Source of the DNA: Streptomyces spinosisporus
Lineage (GTDB): Bacteria > Actinomycetota > Actinomycetes > Streptomycetales > Streptomycetaceae
Direction of reading: 5' to 3'
NCBI RefSeq assembly: GCF_022698145.1
Contig: NZ_JALDAX010000012.1
Span: forward strand, 62,001 to 126,000
Length of the DNA: 64,000 nt
The notes beneath the pieces were generated by a model that saw only the letters and a program-made list of their open reading frames with translations, did not search any database and was not told where the DNA came from. The translations under genes and the position numbers were made by a program. Shown piece after piece: positions 1 through 7,235 of the stretch; the stretch's first letter is position 1, and every line of letters starts with the position of its first letter.

Positions 1-2
1 GC

Positions 3-995
3 ACGGGCGACGGTCCCTGGGACGTGGTCGGCGCGCTGATGGCCGCGGCCGGGCTCTTCGGCGTCGTCTTCGGCGTGAAGCGGCTCGGCGGCGGGGAGCC
101 GCCGGCGAGTGTGCTCACCCTGGCGCCGCTGGTGGTGGGAGCGGTGCTGCTGGTCCTGTTCGTACGGCGGCAGCGGCGGCGTACGCACCCGCTGGTGGAC
201 CTCGCGATGTTCTCCCGCCCGGCCTTCAGCACCTCGGTCGGCTGCATCGTCCTCGCCATGCTCGCCCTGGTCGGGCTGGAGCTGATCGCGGCGCAGTATC
301 TGCAGCTGGTGCTGGGACTCTCCCCGCTGGAGACGGGGCTGCGGCTGCTGCCGCTGACGTTCGCCGCGATGGCCGCCGGGCTCGCGGGCGCGCGCATGCT
401 GCGGCGGTTCGGGCCGCGCCGGATGGTGTGCTTCGGGTTCTGCCTGACGGCCGTCGCGGTGCTGCTGCTGACGGCGATGGGCGGCACGGACAATCCGAGC
501 CTGCTGGTGTCCGCCTTCGTCGTCCTGGGCTTCGGCCTGGAGACCACGCTCTTCGGCGCGTACGAGTCGATGCTGAGCGAGGCGCCGCCCGCCCAGGCCG
601 GCGGGGCCGCGGCCGTGGGGGAGACCTCGTACCAGCTGGGTGCCGGGATCGGCATCGCGCTGCTCGGCAGCGTGATGAACGCGGCGTACGCGCCCGGCCT
701 GTCGTCCGTCCCCGGTGTCCCGTCCGCCTCCTCGGCCGCGGCCCGGCACTCGCTGGGGGAGGCCTACGAGGTCGCCGGGCGCCTCGGCGGACCGGTCGGG
801 GTGGCGCTGCGCCGGGCGGCCCAGGACTCGTTCGTGCACGGGCTGCATGTGACGCTGCTGGTGAGCGCGGGTCTGCTGCTGATGGGAGCGGCCATGGCGC
901 TGCGGCTGCCGCGGGTCATGCAGTGCGCGGAGCCCGCGCCGAAGGTGGAACTGCCCGCGCCGAGGGAGATGGCGGACTCCCGCGTCTCCGCGTGA
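3..995 (+). CDS. MFS drug:H+ antiporter, DHA2 family, C-terminal part
   Basis: This is the 3' part of a gene cut by the left window edge; about 330 codons remain. The product is strongly hydrophobic, with alternating membrane segments and basic cytoplasmic loops. The stretch GLSPLETGLRLLPLTFA is typical of the second half of 14-helix DHA2 exporters (EmrB/QacA type), which expel drugs or metabolites in exchange for protons. A long extracytoplasmic loop (about residues 230-260 of the visible part) precedes the last helix, as usual for the family. The substrate cannot be told. The reading frame is intact to TGA at 993-995. It is followed 130 bp later by an acyl-CoA dehydrogenase gene with its own promoter, so no functional link is implied. 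Confidence 0.85.
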   Translation, partial: TGDGPWDVVGALMAAAGLFGVVFGVKRLGGGEPPASVLTLAPLVVGAVLLVLFVRRQRRRTHPLVDLAMFSRPAFSTSVGCIVLAMLALVGLELIAAQYLQLVLGLSPLETGLRLLPLTFAAMAAGLAGARMLRRFGPRRMVCFGFCLTAVAVLLLTAMGGTDNPSLLVSAFVVLGFGLETTLFGAYESMLSEAPPAQAGGAAAVGETSYQLGAGIGIALLGSVMNAAYAPGLSSVPGVPSASSAAARHSLGEAYEVAGRLGGPVGVALRRAAQDSFVHGLHVTLLVSAGLLLMGAAMALRLPRVMQCAEPAPKVELPAPREMADSRVSA

Positions 996-1070
996 CCCGT
1001 ACCGGCCGGGTGTGACCCGGTGCCACTGGACGTGCGGGACACTGCGTCGTAACGTCGGCTCCGAAATCTT

Positions 1071-1088
1071 AACTAGCGCTGCTAGTTT
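1071..1088. promoter_or_regulatory. palindromic operator upstream of acyl-CoA dehydrogenase
   Basis: AACTAGCGCTGCTAGTTT contains a perfect 7-bp inverted repeat (AACTAGC / GCTAGTT) around 3 bp. It overlaps a plausible -10 (TAACTA, 1070-1075) and lies 37 bp before the start codon. A near copy (15 of 18 bases) lies at 58945-58962 before the aldehyde dehydrogenase operon. Size and symmetry suit a TetR-like repressor; the regulator is unknown. Confidence 0.65.
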
Positions 1089-1124
1089 TCAGGAGAGCAC
1101 TGCACGAGTGTCGGAGGGTGTCCC

Positions 1125-2315
1125 ATGGCCACGTCCGCGAAGTTGCCCCCGTTCGACCCCGCCGACCCGCTCGGGATCGACGACCTGCTGGAGCCGGAGG
1201 ACCTCGCGGTCCGGGACACCGTGCGGTCCTGGGCGGCCGACCGGGTGCTGCCCCATGTCGCCGAGTGGTACGAGAAGGGCGAACTGCCCGGCGTCCACGA
1301 GCTCGCCAAGGAGCTCGGCTCGATGGGCGCGCTCGGCATGTCGCTCAGCGGATACGGGTGCGCCGGAGCGAGCGCCGTGCAGTACGGCCTCGCCTGTCTG
1401 GAGCTGGAGGCCGCCGACTCCGGAATCCGGTCCCTGGTCTCCGTGCAGGGCTCGCTCGCGATGTACGCCATCCACCGCTTCGGCAGCGAGGAGCAGAAGC
1501 AGCAGTGGCTGCCGCGCATGGCCGCCGGCGAGGTCATCGGATGCTTCGGGCTGACCGAGCCGGACCACGGCTCCGACCCCGCCTCCATGCGCACGTACGC
1601 CAAGCGCGACGGCGGCGACTGGGTTCTCAACGGCCGCAAGATGTGGATCACCAACGGCTCCGTGGCCGGCGTCGCGGTCGTCTGGGCGCGGACCGACGAC
1701 GGGATCCGCGGATTCGTGGTGCCCACCGACAGCGCCGGGTTCTCCGCGCCCGAGATCAAGCACAAGTGGTCGCTGCGGGCCAGCGTCACCAGCGAACTCG
1801 TCCTCGACGACGTACGGCTGCCCGCCGACGCCGTACTGCCGGAGGTGGTCGGGCTCAAGGGACCGCTCAGCTGTCTCTCGCACGCCCGTTACGGCATCGT
1901 CTGGGGCGCCATGGGCGCGGCGCGCAGCTCCTTCGAGGCGGCCGTCGACTACGCGAAGTCGCGGGAGCAGTTCGGGCGGCCCATCGGGGGCTTCCAGCTC
2001 ACCCAGGCCAAACTCGCCGACATGGCGGTCGAACTGCACAAGGGGATTCTGCTCGCCCACCATCTGGGGCGGCGCATGGACGCCGGCCGCCTGCGTCCGG
2101 AGCAGGTCAGCTTCGGCAAGCTCAACAACGTACGGGAGGCGATCGAGATCTGCCGTACGGCGCGCACCATCCTGGGGGCCAACGGGATCTCGCTGGAATA
2201 CCCCGTCATGCGGCACGCGACCAACCTCGAGTCGGTGCTGACGTACGAAGGCACCGTCGAGATGCACCAGCTCGTGCTGGGCAAGGCGCTCACCGGACTC
2301 GACGCCTTCCGGTGA
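1125..2315 (+). CDS. gcdH: acyl-CoA dehydrogenase, glutaryl-CoA dehydrogenase type
   Basis: The 396-residue product has the full acyl-CoA dehydrogenase fold (N-terminal helical, middle beta, C-terminal helical domains), at the family's usual length. The segment SAVQYGLACLELEAADSGIR matches the glutaryl-CoA dehydrogenase subgroup, and TYEG near the C-terminus supplies the catalytic base (Glu375). The enzyme would oxidise and decarboxylate glutaryl-CoA to crotonyl-CoA in lysine/tryptophan or C5-dicarboxylate breakdown, passing electrons to ETF. The ATG has a GGAGG-type site 7 nt upstream. Regulation is likely through the palindrome at 1071-1088. No other lysine-degradation gene is adjacent, so the substrate assignment rests on family resemblance only; another short-chain acyl-CoA is possible. 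Confidence 0.85.
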   Translation: MATSAKLPPFDPADPLGIDDLLEPEDLAVRDTVRSWAADRVLPHVAEWYEKGELPGVHELAKELGSMGALGMSLSGYGCAGASAVQYGLACLELEAADSGIRSLVSVQGSLAMYAIHRFGSEEQKQQWLPRMAAGEVIGCFGLTEPDHGSDPASMRTYAKRDGGDWVLNGRKMWITNGSVAGVAVVWARTDDGIRGFVVPTDSAGFSAPEIKHKWSLRASVTSELVLDDVRLPADAVLPEVVGLKGPLSCLSHARYGIVWGAMGAARSSFEAAVDYAKSREQFGRPIGGFQLTQAKLADMAVELHKGILLAHHLGRRMDAGRLRPEQVSFGKLNNVREAIEICRTARTILGANGISLEYPVMRHATNLESVLTYEGTVEMHQLVLGKALTGLDAFR

Positions 2316-2327
2316 ACCCTGCGCGGG

Positions 2328-2352
2328 GGCAGGGCCGGTGAGCGGCCCTGCC
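2328..2352. terminator. bidirectional terminator hairpin
   Basis: GGCAGGGCC and GGCCCTGCC form a perfect 9-bp stem with a 7-nt loop, exactly filling the gap between the convergent gcdH and sflA stop codons. There is no T-run, as usual for Streptomyces terminators. Confidence 0.7.
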
Positions 2353-2793
2353 TCAGCTCTGGTTGAAGAAACCGTCCGCGCGGTGCGCCGCCGGGTCCTG
2401 GCTCACGATCTCCGTGTCGGCCGGAGTCAGCAGGAAGACGCGGTTGGAGACCCGGTCGATCGAACCGCGCAGACCGAAGATGAGTCCGGCCGCGAAGTCC
2501 ACGACGCGCTTGGCGTCGGAGGCCTCCATGGCGGTGAGGTTCATGATGACCGGCACGCCCTCGCGGAACAGTTCGCCGATGGCGCGTGCGTCCCGGAAGC
2601 TGTCGGGGGTCACCGTGCCGATACGGCGGCCCTTTTCCTCTGCGGTGTCCGAGGCCACCTTGACCCTCGGGTCGGTGACCCAGGCATCCCCGGGCTGCTC
2701 GGTCCCTTCGGAGTAGTCGTCGTCGTAGTAACGCTCGTCATCGTTGTCGTCGACGAGGCCAAGCCAGGCACTCGCCTTGCGTACCGATCCCAT
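2353..2793 (-). CDS. sflA: SepF-like cell division protein (SflA type)
   Basis: The 146-residue protein has an acidic low-complexity N-terminal region (DDNDDERYYDDDYSE, about residues 15-29) followed by the SepF domain. The EGVPVIMNLTAME strand and the RVVDFAAGLIFGLRG helix are clear. SepF proteins bind FtsZ and the membrane. Streptomyces has the dcw-cluster SepF plus two SepF-like proteins, SflA and SflB, implicated in FtsZ/dynamin placement and hyphal branching. The absence of dcw genes around it argues for an Sfl paralogue. From memory sflA lies next to an acyl-CoA dehydrogenase, as here, which favours SflA over SflB. The ATG has a very strong site (AGAGGAGG, spacing 5). A 12-bp palindrome, TTGGCGCGCCAA, lies upstream at 2857-2868. 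Confidence 0.8.
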   Translation of the reverse strand: MGSVRKASAWLGLVDDNDDERYYDDDYSEGTEQPGDAWVTDPRVKVASDTAEEKGRRIGTVTPDSFRDARAIGELFREGVPVIMNLTAMEASDAKRVVDFAAGLIFGLRGSIDRVSNRVFLLTPADTEIVSQDPAAHRADGFFNQS

Positions 2794-3127
2794 GGACGCC
2801 TCCTCTCACAGCGGTCCTTCTGCTCTCCGCAGTCCCTATGGTCATCCATGATGCGGTTGGCGCGCCAAGTGGATAGACGCCGCACGGGGGGTTTGTGACG
2901 GTACTGGTGCAGAGCGAATACGTCGAGAGCCCGGGTACCCCAAGGGTCTTGCAGTATGCGGATGCTGACTGTGAGTGAAATATGATTCTTCGCGGCGTAT
3001 GGGTGATGGGCGGGGCGTACGGGTGAACGGGGTGGTCGATACGATGCGGCCGCGCAACCACGTCGCATCAGCCGTAACAGCCTGATCGGCAGCCTCACAA
3101 GCAGCGCGTGTCACGGGGGAGATCGTC
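2794..3127. other. divergent intergenic region sflA / DUF5685
   Basis: This 334-bp stretch holds the promoters of two divergent genes and no convincing open frame. Visible elements are the perfect palindrome TTGGCGCGCCAA (2857-2868), a TACGAT -10-like hexamer (3040-3045) without a good -35, and an AT-richer patch at about 2970-2990 containing TATGAT. I cannot assign a start point to either gene. Confidence 0.5.
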
Positions 3128-4291
3128 ATGTTCGGAATCGTCAGGCCCTGCACCCATCGGCTCGGAGAACATCTCAAGTCCCAATGGATGGCGCACTTGT
3201 GCGGGCTGTGTCTCGCGCTGCGCACGGACCACGGGCAGTTCGCGCGGATCGTGACCAACTACGACGGGCTGCTGATATCGGTTCTGACGGAGGCTCAGGC
3301 CGAACGGACGGGCCGTTGGCGGCGCACGGCGGGACCCTGTCCGCTGCGCGGGATGCGGACCGCCTCCGTCGCGCAGGGCGAAGGGGCACGGCTCGCGGCG
3401 GCCGTCTCGCTGGTGCTCGCCTCGGCCAAGGTGCGGGACCACGTGGCCGACGGGGACGGGCTGCTGGCCCGCAGGCCGGTGGCGCTCGCCGCGCGCCGGG
3501 TGGCGTCGAGCTGGGGTGCGGCAGGCGCTCGTACGGGATCGGACGTCGGGTTCGACACGGCGGTTCTCGTGGACGCCGTGGACCGGCAGCTCGGCATCGA
3601 GACGCTCGCCGGGCCGGGGACGCCTGTCCTCACGGTCACCGAACCGACCGAGACGGCGACGGCCGCGGCCTTCGCGCACACCGCGGTGCTGGCGGGCCGG
3701 CCGGGCAACGCCGAGCCGCTCGCCGAGGCGGGGCGGCTGTTCGGACGGCTCGCGCATCTGCTGGACGCCGTGGAGGACCAGGAGGCCGACGCCGCCTCGG
3801 GTGCCTGGAACCCGCTCTCCGCGACCGGGACCTCGCTGCCGGAGGCGCGGCGGCTCGCCGACGACGCCCTGCACGGGATACGGCTCGCCCTGCGCGAGGT
3901 GGAGTTCACGGAGGGCCGGCTGGCGCACCGGCTGCTCGTGCACGAACTGCGCAGCTCCGTCGACCGCGCCTTCGGCACCGCCTCGTGCGCGCACGGGTCC
4001 GCGCCGACGCTTGCGGGACCGTACGCGCCGCCCGGCGGTCCGGGCGGGCCGCCGCGGTCCCCGGAGCCGCCGCGGCGCAACCCGCGCGGGCTGCTGGCCG
4101 GCTGCGCGGTGTGGGCGGGGCTGGCCTGTACGTGCCAGTTGTGCTGCGGCGAGTACGAGGACCCGTGGAGCCGTGAGCGCAAGGACGGACTGTGCAAGGA
4201 CGCGGACTGCGGCGATTGCTGTGACTGCTGCAACTGCTGTGACTGCGACGGGTGCGACTGCTGCGACTGCGGGTGCGACTGCAGCTGCTGA
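3128..4291 (+). CDS. DUF5685 family protein with cysteine-rich tail
   Basis: The 387-residue protein starts with a cysteine/histidine cluster (MFGIVRPCTHRLGE, then HLCGLC near residue 25) typical of DUF5685 proteins of Streptomyces. A mostly helical central region follows, then a Pro/Gly-rich linker (about 297-325) and a short hydrophobic stretch. The last 60 residues are dominated by Cys, Asp and Gly, with many CC and CxC pairs, ending GCDCSC. The N-terminal Cx2C-like motif and the tail suggest metal (zinc or copper) or redox chemistry, but no activity is established for the family. A GGGGGA site precedes the ATG. The tail may be extracytoplasmic or a metal-binding appendage; that is inference. 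Confidence 0.8.
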   Translation: MFGIVRPCTHRLGEHLKSQWMAHLCGLCLALRTDHGQFARIVTNYDGLLISVLTEAQAERTGRWRRTAGPCPLRGMRTASVAQGEGARLAAAVSLVLASAKVRDHVADGDGLLARRPVALAARRVASSWGAAGARTGSDVGFDTAVLVDAVDRQLGIETLAGPGTPVLTVTEPTETATAAAFAHTAVLAGRPGNAEPLAEAGRLFGRLAHLLDAVEDQEADAASGAWNPLSATGTSLPEARRLADDALHGIRLALREVEFTEGRLAHRLLVHELRSSVDRAFGTASCAHGSAPTLAGPYAPPGGPGGPPRSPEPPRRNPRGLLAGCAVWAGLACTCQLCCGEYEDPWSRERKDGLCKDADCGDCCDCCNCCDCDGCDCCDCGCDCSC

Positions 4292-4389
4292 CCCGGGCGG
4301 TGCCGTTGTCGTGAACGCTCGGCGGGTCCGGGACGTAGAGCAGGTCGAGGACGCGAAGGCAGTCCGGCCGCTCGAAAGGACCAGGGATC

Positions 4390-4983
4390 ATGCCCGGCCG
4401 CTGTGACAGGACCGTCCCGCTCGCCGTGAAGGTCGTGGTGAGCGGGGGAGTCGGGGTCGGCAAGACCACGTTCATCGGCGCCATTTCGGAGATGGAACCG
4501 CTGGACACCGAGGCGGCGATCACGCATGTGTCGATGGGCGTCGACACGCTCGACGGGGCGGAGTCCAGGACGACCAGGACCGTCGCGCTCGACTTCGGGC
4601 GGATCACGCTCGATCCGACGATCGCGCTGTATCTGTTCGGGGCGCCCGGATCCGGTGCTCAGGAGCAGAGGCGGATCTCCTTCATGTGGGAGGAGCTGGC
4701 GGAGGGCGCGCTCGGAACGGTGATCCTCGCGGACACCCGGCGGATCGAGGACTGCTACCCGGCCGTCGACTACTTCGAGGACCGGGGCGTGCCGTTCGTC
4801 CTCGCCGTGAACCGGTTCGAGGACGCCGAGCCGCTCGAACCGGACGAGGTCCGCAGGGTGCTGGGACTTCGCGGTGATGTGCCGGTGCTCGAATGCGATG
4901 CGCGTGAGCGGGATTCGGTGCGGGACGTGCTGGGCGCGCTGATGGACCGGGTGCTGGGGGAGCGGGCGGTGACGGCGCGTTAG
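4390..4983 (+). CDS. orphan CvnD-like GTP/ATP-binding protein
   Basis: The 197-residue P-loop protein belongs to the small GTPases that end conservon operons (cvnA-D) in Streptomyces. The Walker A is SGGVGVGKTT (about residues 17-26), followed by DFGRITL and YLFGAPG, the family's equivalents of the switch regions. The usual YLFGTPGQ-RF segment is altered to FGAPGSGAQEQRR, and the guanine-specificity NKxD is NRFED. CvnD normally works with a sensor-like CvnA and the roadblock protein CvnB; none of those genes is present here. A GAAAGGA site lies about 11 nt before the ATG. It sits 98 bp behind the DUF5685 gene and may be cotranscribed with it. Confidence 0.8.
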   Translation: MPGRCDRTVPLAVKVVVSGGVGVGKTTFIGAISEMEPLDTEAAITHVSMGVDTLDGAESRTTRTVALDFGRITLDPTIALYLFGAPGSGAQEQRRISFMWEELAEGALGTVILADTRRIEDCYPAVDYFEDRGVPFVLAVNRFEDAEPLEPDEVRRVLGLRGDVPVLECDARERDSVRDVLGALMDRVLGERAVTAR

Positions 4984-5022
4984 CGGAGGGGGACCGACAG
5001 CGGCCAACCCGGCACAGGCCGT

Positions 5023-5973
5023 TCAGTCTCCGAGTTCCGGCGGGGAGATCTGTGACTTCTCGATGGCCGAACCCGTGGTCCCCCACTTCTTGAGGATCTT
5101 TTGGTAAGTCCCGTCGCCTATCAGCTCGTTCACCGCCGCCTGAAACGCGGGAGCCAGCCGGGAGCCCTTCTTGAAGGCGAAGCCCACGTCCAGGCGGTGG
5201 TACTCATTGAGGAACTTCAGGCCCTGCTGATGGGCCACGGCATACCGCAGACCGTTGATGGTGGACATCACCACGTCGCTGCGGCCCTGCTGCAGGGAGG
5301 ACCACAGGGCGCCCTGTTCGCCGTAGGTCTGCACCTCGTAGGGCTTCTTGCCGGCGGCGGTGCAGGTCTTCTTGTTCTCCTCCAGCGTTGCCTCGAAGGT
5401 GGTGCCCGCGCCGGTGGCGACGTTCAGGCCGCACAGCTGCTTCAGGTCCGTCACCTTGGAGAGCTTGCTGTCCTTGCGGGTGGCGAAGCCCTGGCCGTCG
5501 TTGATGTACGTGACGAAGTCGATCGTCCTGCGGCGCTCGTCGGTGACGCCGAAGTTGCTGGCGCCGAAGTCGTACTTGCCGCTGTCGAGGGCCGGCAGGA
5601 TCGCTTCGAACCCGGCCTGCTCGGTTCTGAGCCGGATGCCGAGCACCTTGGCCACGGCATCGGCGAAGTCGACGTCCTGGCCGGTCAGGGTCTTGCCGTC
5701 GGACAGATAGGTCGTGCCGGGCGGGGTGCCGCCGACGCTGATGGCGACCGTGAGGCTCTTCACGCCCTCCGGCAGCAGTGCGGCTGCCGCCTTGTCCTTG
5801 TGGATGGCCGAGACTACGTCCGTGGTGGGGACCGCGTCGGACGCCCCCGCCGCGCCCGCGGCATCGGCGGTGCCGTCCGGGCCCGTACCGCAGGCCGTGA
5901 GGAGCAGCGTCGCCGCGGTGATCAGAACGAAGGGGGTGATGAGCCCATTTCGGGCAGGCAGGGGTGTGCGCAT
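5023..5973 (-). CDS. amino-acid-type ABC transporter substrate-binding lipoprotein
   Basis: The 316-residue product starts MRTPLPARNG and has a lipoprotein signal ending in lipobox LLTAC, giving a lipid-anchored mature protein. The rest is a family 3 solute-binding protein (PBP2 fold), with motifs such as GKTLTGQDVDFADAVAKVLG and GFEAILPALDSGKYDFGASN. The start at 5973 was chosen because CAGGAG lies about 11 nt upstream and the signal begins there; a longer frame upstream lacks these. It is transcribed divergently from its permease, FAD protein and ATPase genes. The long leader (6123-6194 peptide, 6080-6107 hairpin) suggests attenuation by sulfur-amino-acid supply, so the ligand is probably an organosulfur amino-acid derivative; the fold alone does not show that. 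Confidence 0.85.
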   Translation of the reverse strand: MRTPLPARNGLITPFVLITAATLLLTACGTGPDGTADAAGAAGASDAVPTTDVVSAIHKDKAAAALLPEGVKSLTVAISVGGTPPGTTYLSDGKTLTGQDVDFADAVAKVLGIRLRTEQAGFEAILPALDSGKYDFGASNFGVTDERRRTIDFVTYINDGQGFATRKDSKLSKVTDLKQLCGLNVATGAGTTFEATLEENKKTCTAAGKKPYEVQTYGEQGALWSSLQQGRSDVVMSTINGLRYAVAHQQGLKFLNEYHRLDVGFAFKKGSRLAPAFQAAVNELIGDGTYQKILKKWGTTGSAIEKSQISPPELGD

Positions 5974-6079
5974 GGCTGGGCGGACTCCTGGGAGCGAGAG
6001 GCGCGGAGCAGCGGGAAACAGGGCGGAGGGAAGGGCGGAGCGAGGGGAGGGCGCGTGTGAAGGCGAGGAGGGAGAACGC

Positions 6080-6107
6080 AAAAGAGCGCCCCGGAACGTC
6101 AGGGGCG
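6080..6107 (-). terminator. attenuator-like intrinsic terminator in the leader
   Basis: Read on the minus strand, CGCCCC, a 9-nt loop and GGGGCG form a 6-bp G/C stem followed by CTCTTTT. T-runs after hairpins are rare in Streptomyces. It lies 15 nt after the leader-peptide stop and about 110 nt before the binding-protein start, the classic place for an attenuator. Confidence 0.6.
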
Positions 6108-6122
6108 GTGCAGGGGGTCAGC

Positions 6123-6194
6123 TCAACAGGAGGAGGACCACACGCGACCGAAGTCGATGTGGGAGCGCTTGACCAGCCACTGCTGTGGATGCAT
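6123..6194 (-). CDS. putative cysteine-type leader peptide
   Basis: A 23-codon frame encodes a peptide ending VKRSHIDFGRVWSSSC. The arrangement basic-x-HID-x-x-RV-x-S-x-x-C at the end matches a family of very short actinobacterial leader peptides found upstream of sulfur assimilation and uptake genes (from memory, annotated as putative leader peptide). The terminal Ser-Ser-Ser-Cys codons before the stop would be the sensing site for cysteine-charged tRNA. A possible promoter, TTGACG (6229-6224) with 17 bp to TCCACT (6206-6201), would start transcription close to the ATG itself, making the peptide leaderless. No Shine-Dalgarno site is seen, consistent with that. It precedes the solute-binding protein gene. 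Confidence 0.7.
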   Translation of the reverse strand: MHPQQWLVKRSHIDFGRVWSSSC

Positions 6195-6265
6195 GGGCCA
6201 AGTGGAACAGGCATCCGGTGGTGCGTCAACCGGCTTGAGACGTACGGCTCACAGTTCGGACAGCC

Positions 6266-6296
6266 TTGACAGCAAGGGGAAACGCACCCGTAGTCT
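6266..6296 (+). promoter_or_regulatory. promoter candidate for permease operon
   Basis: TTGACA (6266-6271) and TAGTCT (6291-6296) are separated by 19 bp, giving a predicted start near 6303 and a 75-nt leader before the permease ATG. The spacing is a little long. Confidence 0.45.
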
Positions 6297-6377
6297 CGAA
6301 GGGCGGCCCTGCTGAGGGGCTCGGCCGCTCCCGTGTGAAGGCATCACCGTGTTCGACTCAGCTCACGGAGCCTTCGC

Positions 6378-7235
6378 ATGTCTTCCGACACCCTCGCCAA
6401 GATCCCCGCCGTCCCGGACGCACCGGACCACGCCGACTCCCTGCGGATCGTGCCGCAGCGCCGGTTCGGCCAGTGGGCCGCCGCCGTAGTCGTGCTCGCA
6501 CTCCTCGGGCTCGCCCTCACCTCCGTCCTGCGCAACAAGGCGTTCCAATGGGGCGTCGTCGCCGACTACTTCACCTCGGACGCCGTGCTGCGCGGGCTGT
6601 GGCTCACCCTGTGGCTGACCGCGGTCGTCATGGTGCTCGGCTTCGCCCTCGGCACCCTGCTCGCCGTGTTCAGGCTGTCCGCCAACCCCGTGCTGCGCAG
6701 CGTCAGTTGGGGATACGTATGGCTGTTCCGCTCGATACCGGTGCTGGTCCAGCTGCTGCTGTGGTTCAACATCGGGGCGCTGTACCCGGAGTTGTTCGGG
6801 GTGAAGACGGTCGATCTGCTCGGGCCCGCCCAGGTCGCCGTCGTCGGACTCACCCTGCACGAGGCCGCGTACGCCGCCGAGGTGGTGCGCGGCGGACTGC
6901 TGTCCGTCGAGCGCGGGCAGATCGAGGCCGCCCAGGCGCTCGGTCTGAGCAGGTGGCGGCGGCTGCGGCGGATCGTGCTGCCGCAGGCGATGCGCTCCAT
7001 CGTGCCGCCCGCCGGGAACATGCTGATCGGCACCCTCAAGGGCACCGCCATCGTCAGCGTCATCGCAGTGAACGACCTGCTGTTCTCCGCCCAGTTGATC
7101 TACCACCGCACCTACCAGGTGATCCCGCTGCTGATGGTGGCCACCCTCTGGTACACCGTCGTCACCTCGGTCCTCGGCGTCGGCCAGTACTACGTGGAGC
7201 GGCACTACGCCCGCGGTTCGGAGCGCGCCCGATGA
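6378..7235 (+). CDS. amino-acid ABC transporter permease (HisM/GlnP type)
   Basis: The 285-residue membrane protein has five or six transmembrane helices and the ABC permease coupling loop EAAQALGLSRWRRLRRIVLP at about 190-209. The opening helix after QWAAAVVVLALLG is followed by the conserved TLWLTAVVMVLGF segment. It forms the membrane channel for the system whose binding protein is encoded divergently at 5023-5973 and whose ATPase is at 9027-9788. GGAG lies 7 nt before the ATG. The stop overlaps the next start as ATGA, so the FAD/NAD(P) protein is translationally coupled to it, an unusual neighbour inside a transporter operon. Confidence 0.88.
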   Translation: MSSDTLAKIPAVPDAPDHADSLRIVPQRRFGQWAAAVVVLALLGLALTSVLRNKAFQWGVVADYFTSDAVLRGLWLTLWLTAVVMVLGFALGTLLAVFRLSANPVLRSVSWGYVWLFRSIPVLVQLLLWFNIGALYPELFGVKTVDLLGPAQVAVVGLTLHEAAYAAEVVRGGLLSVERGQIEAAQALGLSRWRRLRRIVLPQAMRSIVPPAGNMLIGTLKGTAIVSVIAVNDLLFSAQLIYHRTYQVIPLLMVATLWYTVVTSVLGVGQYYVERHYARGSERAR

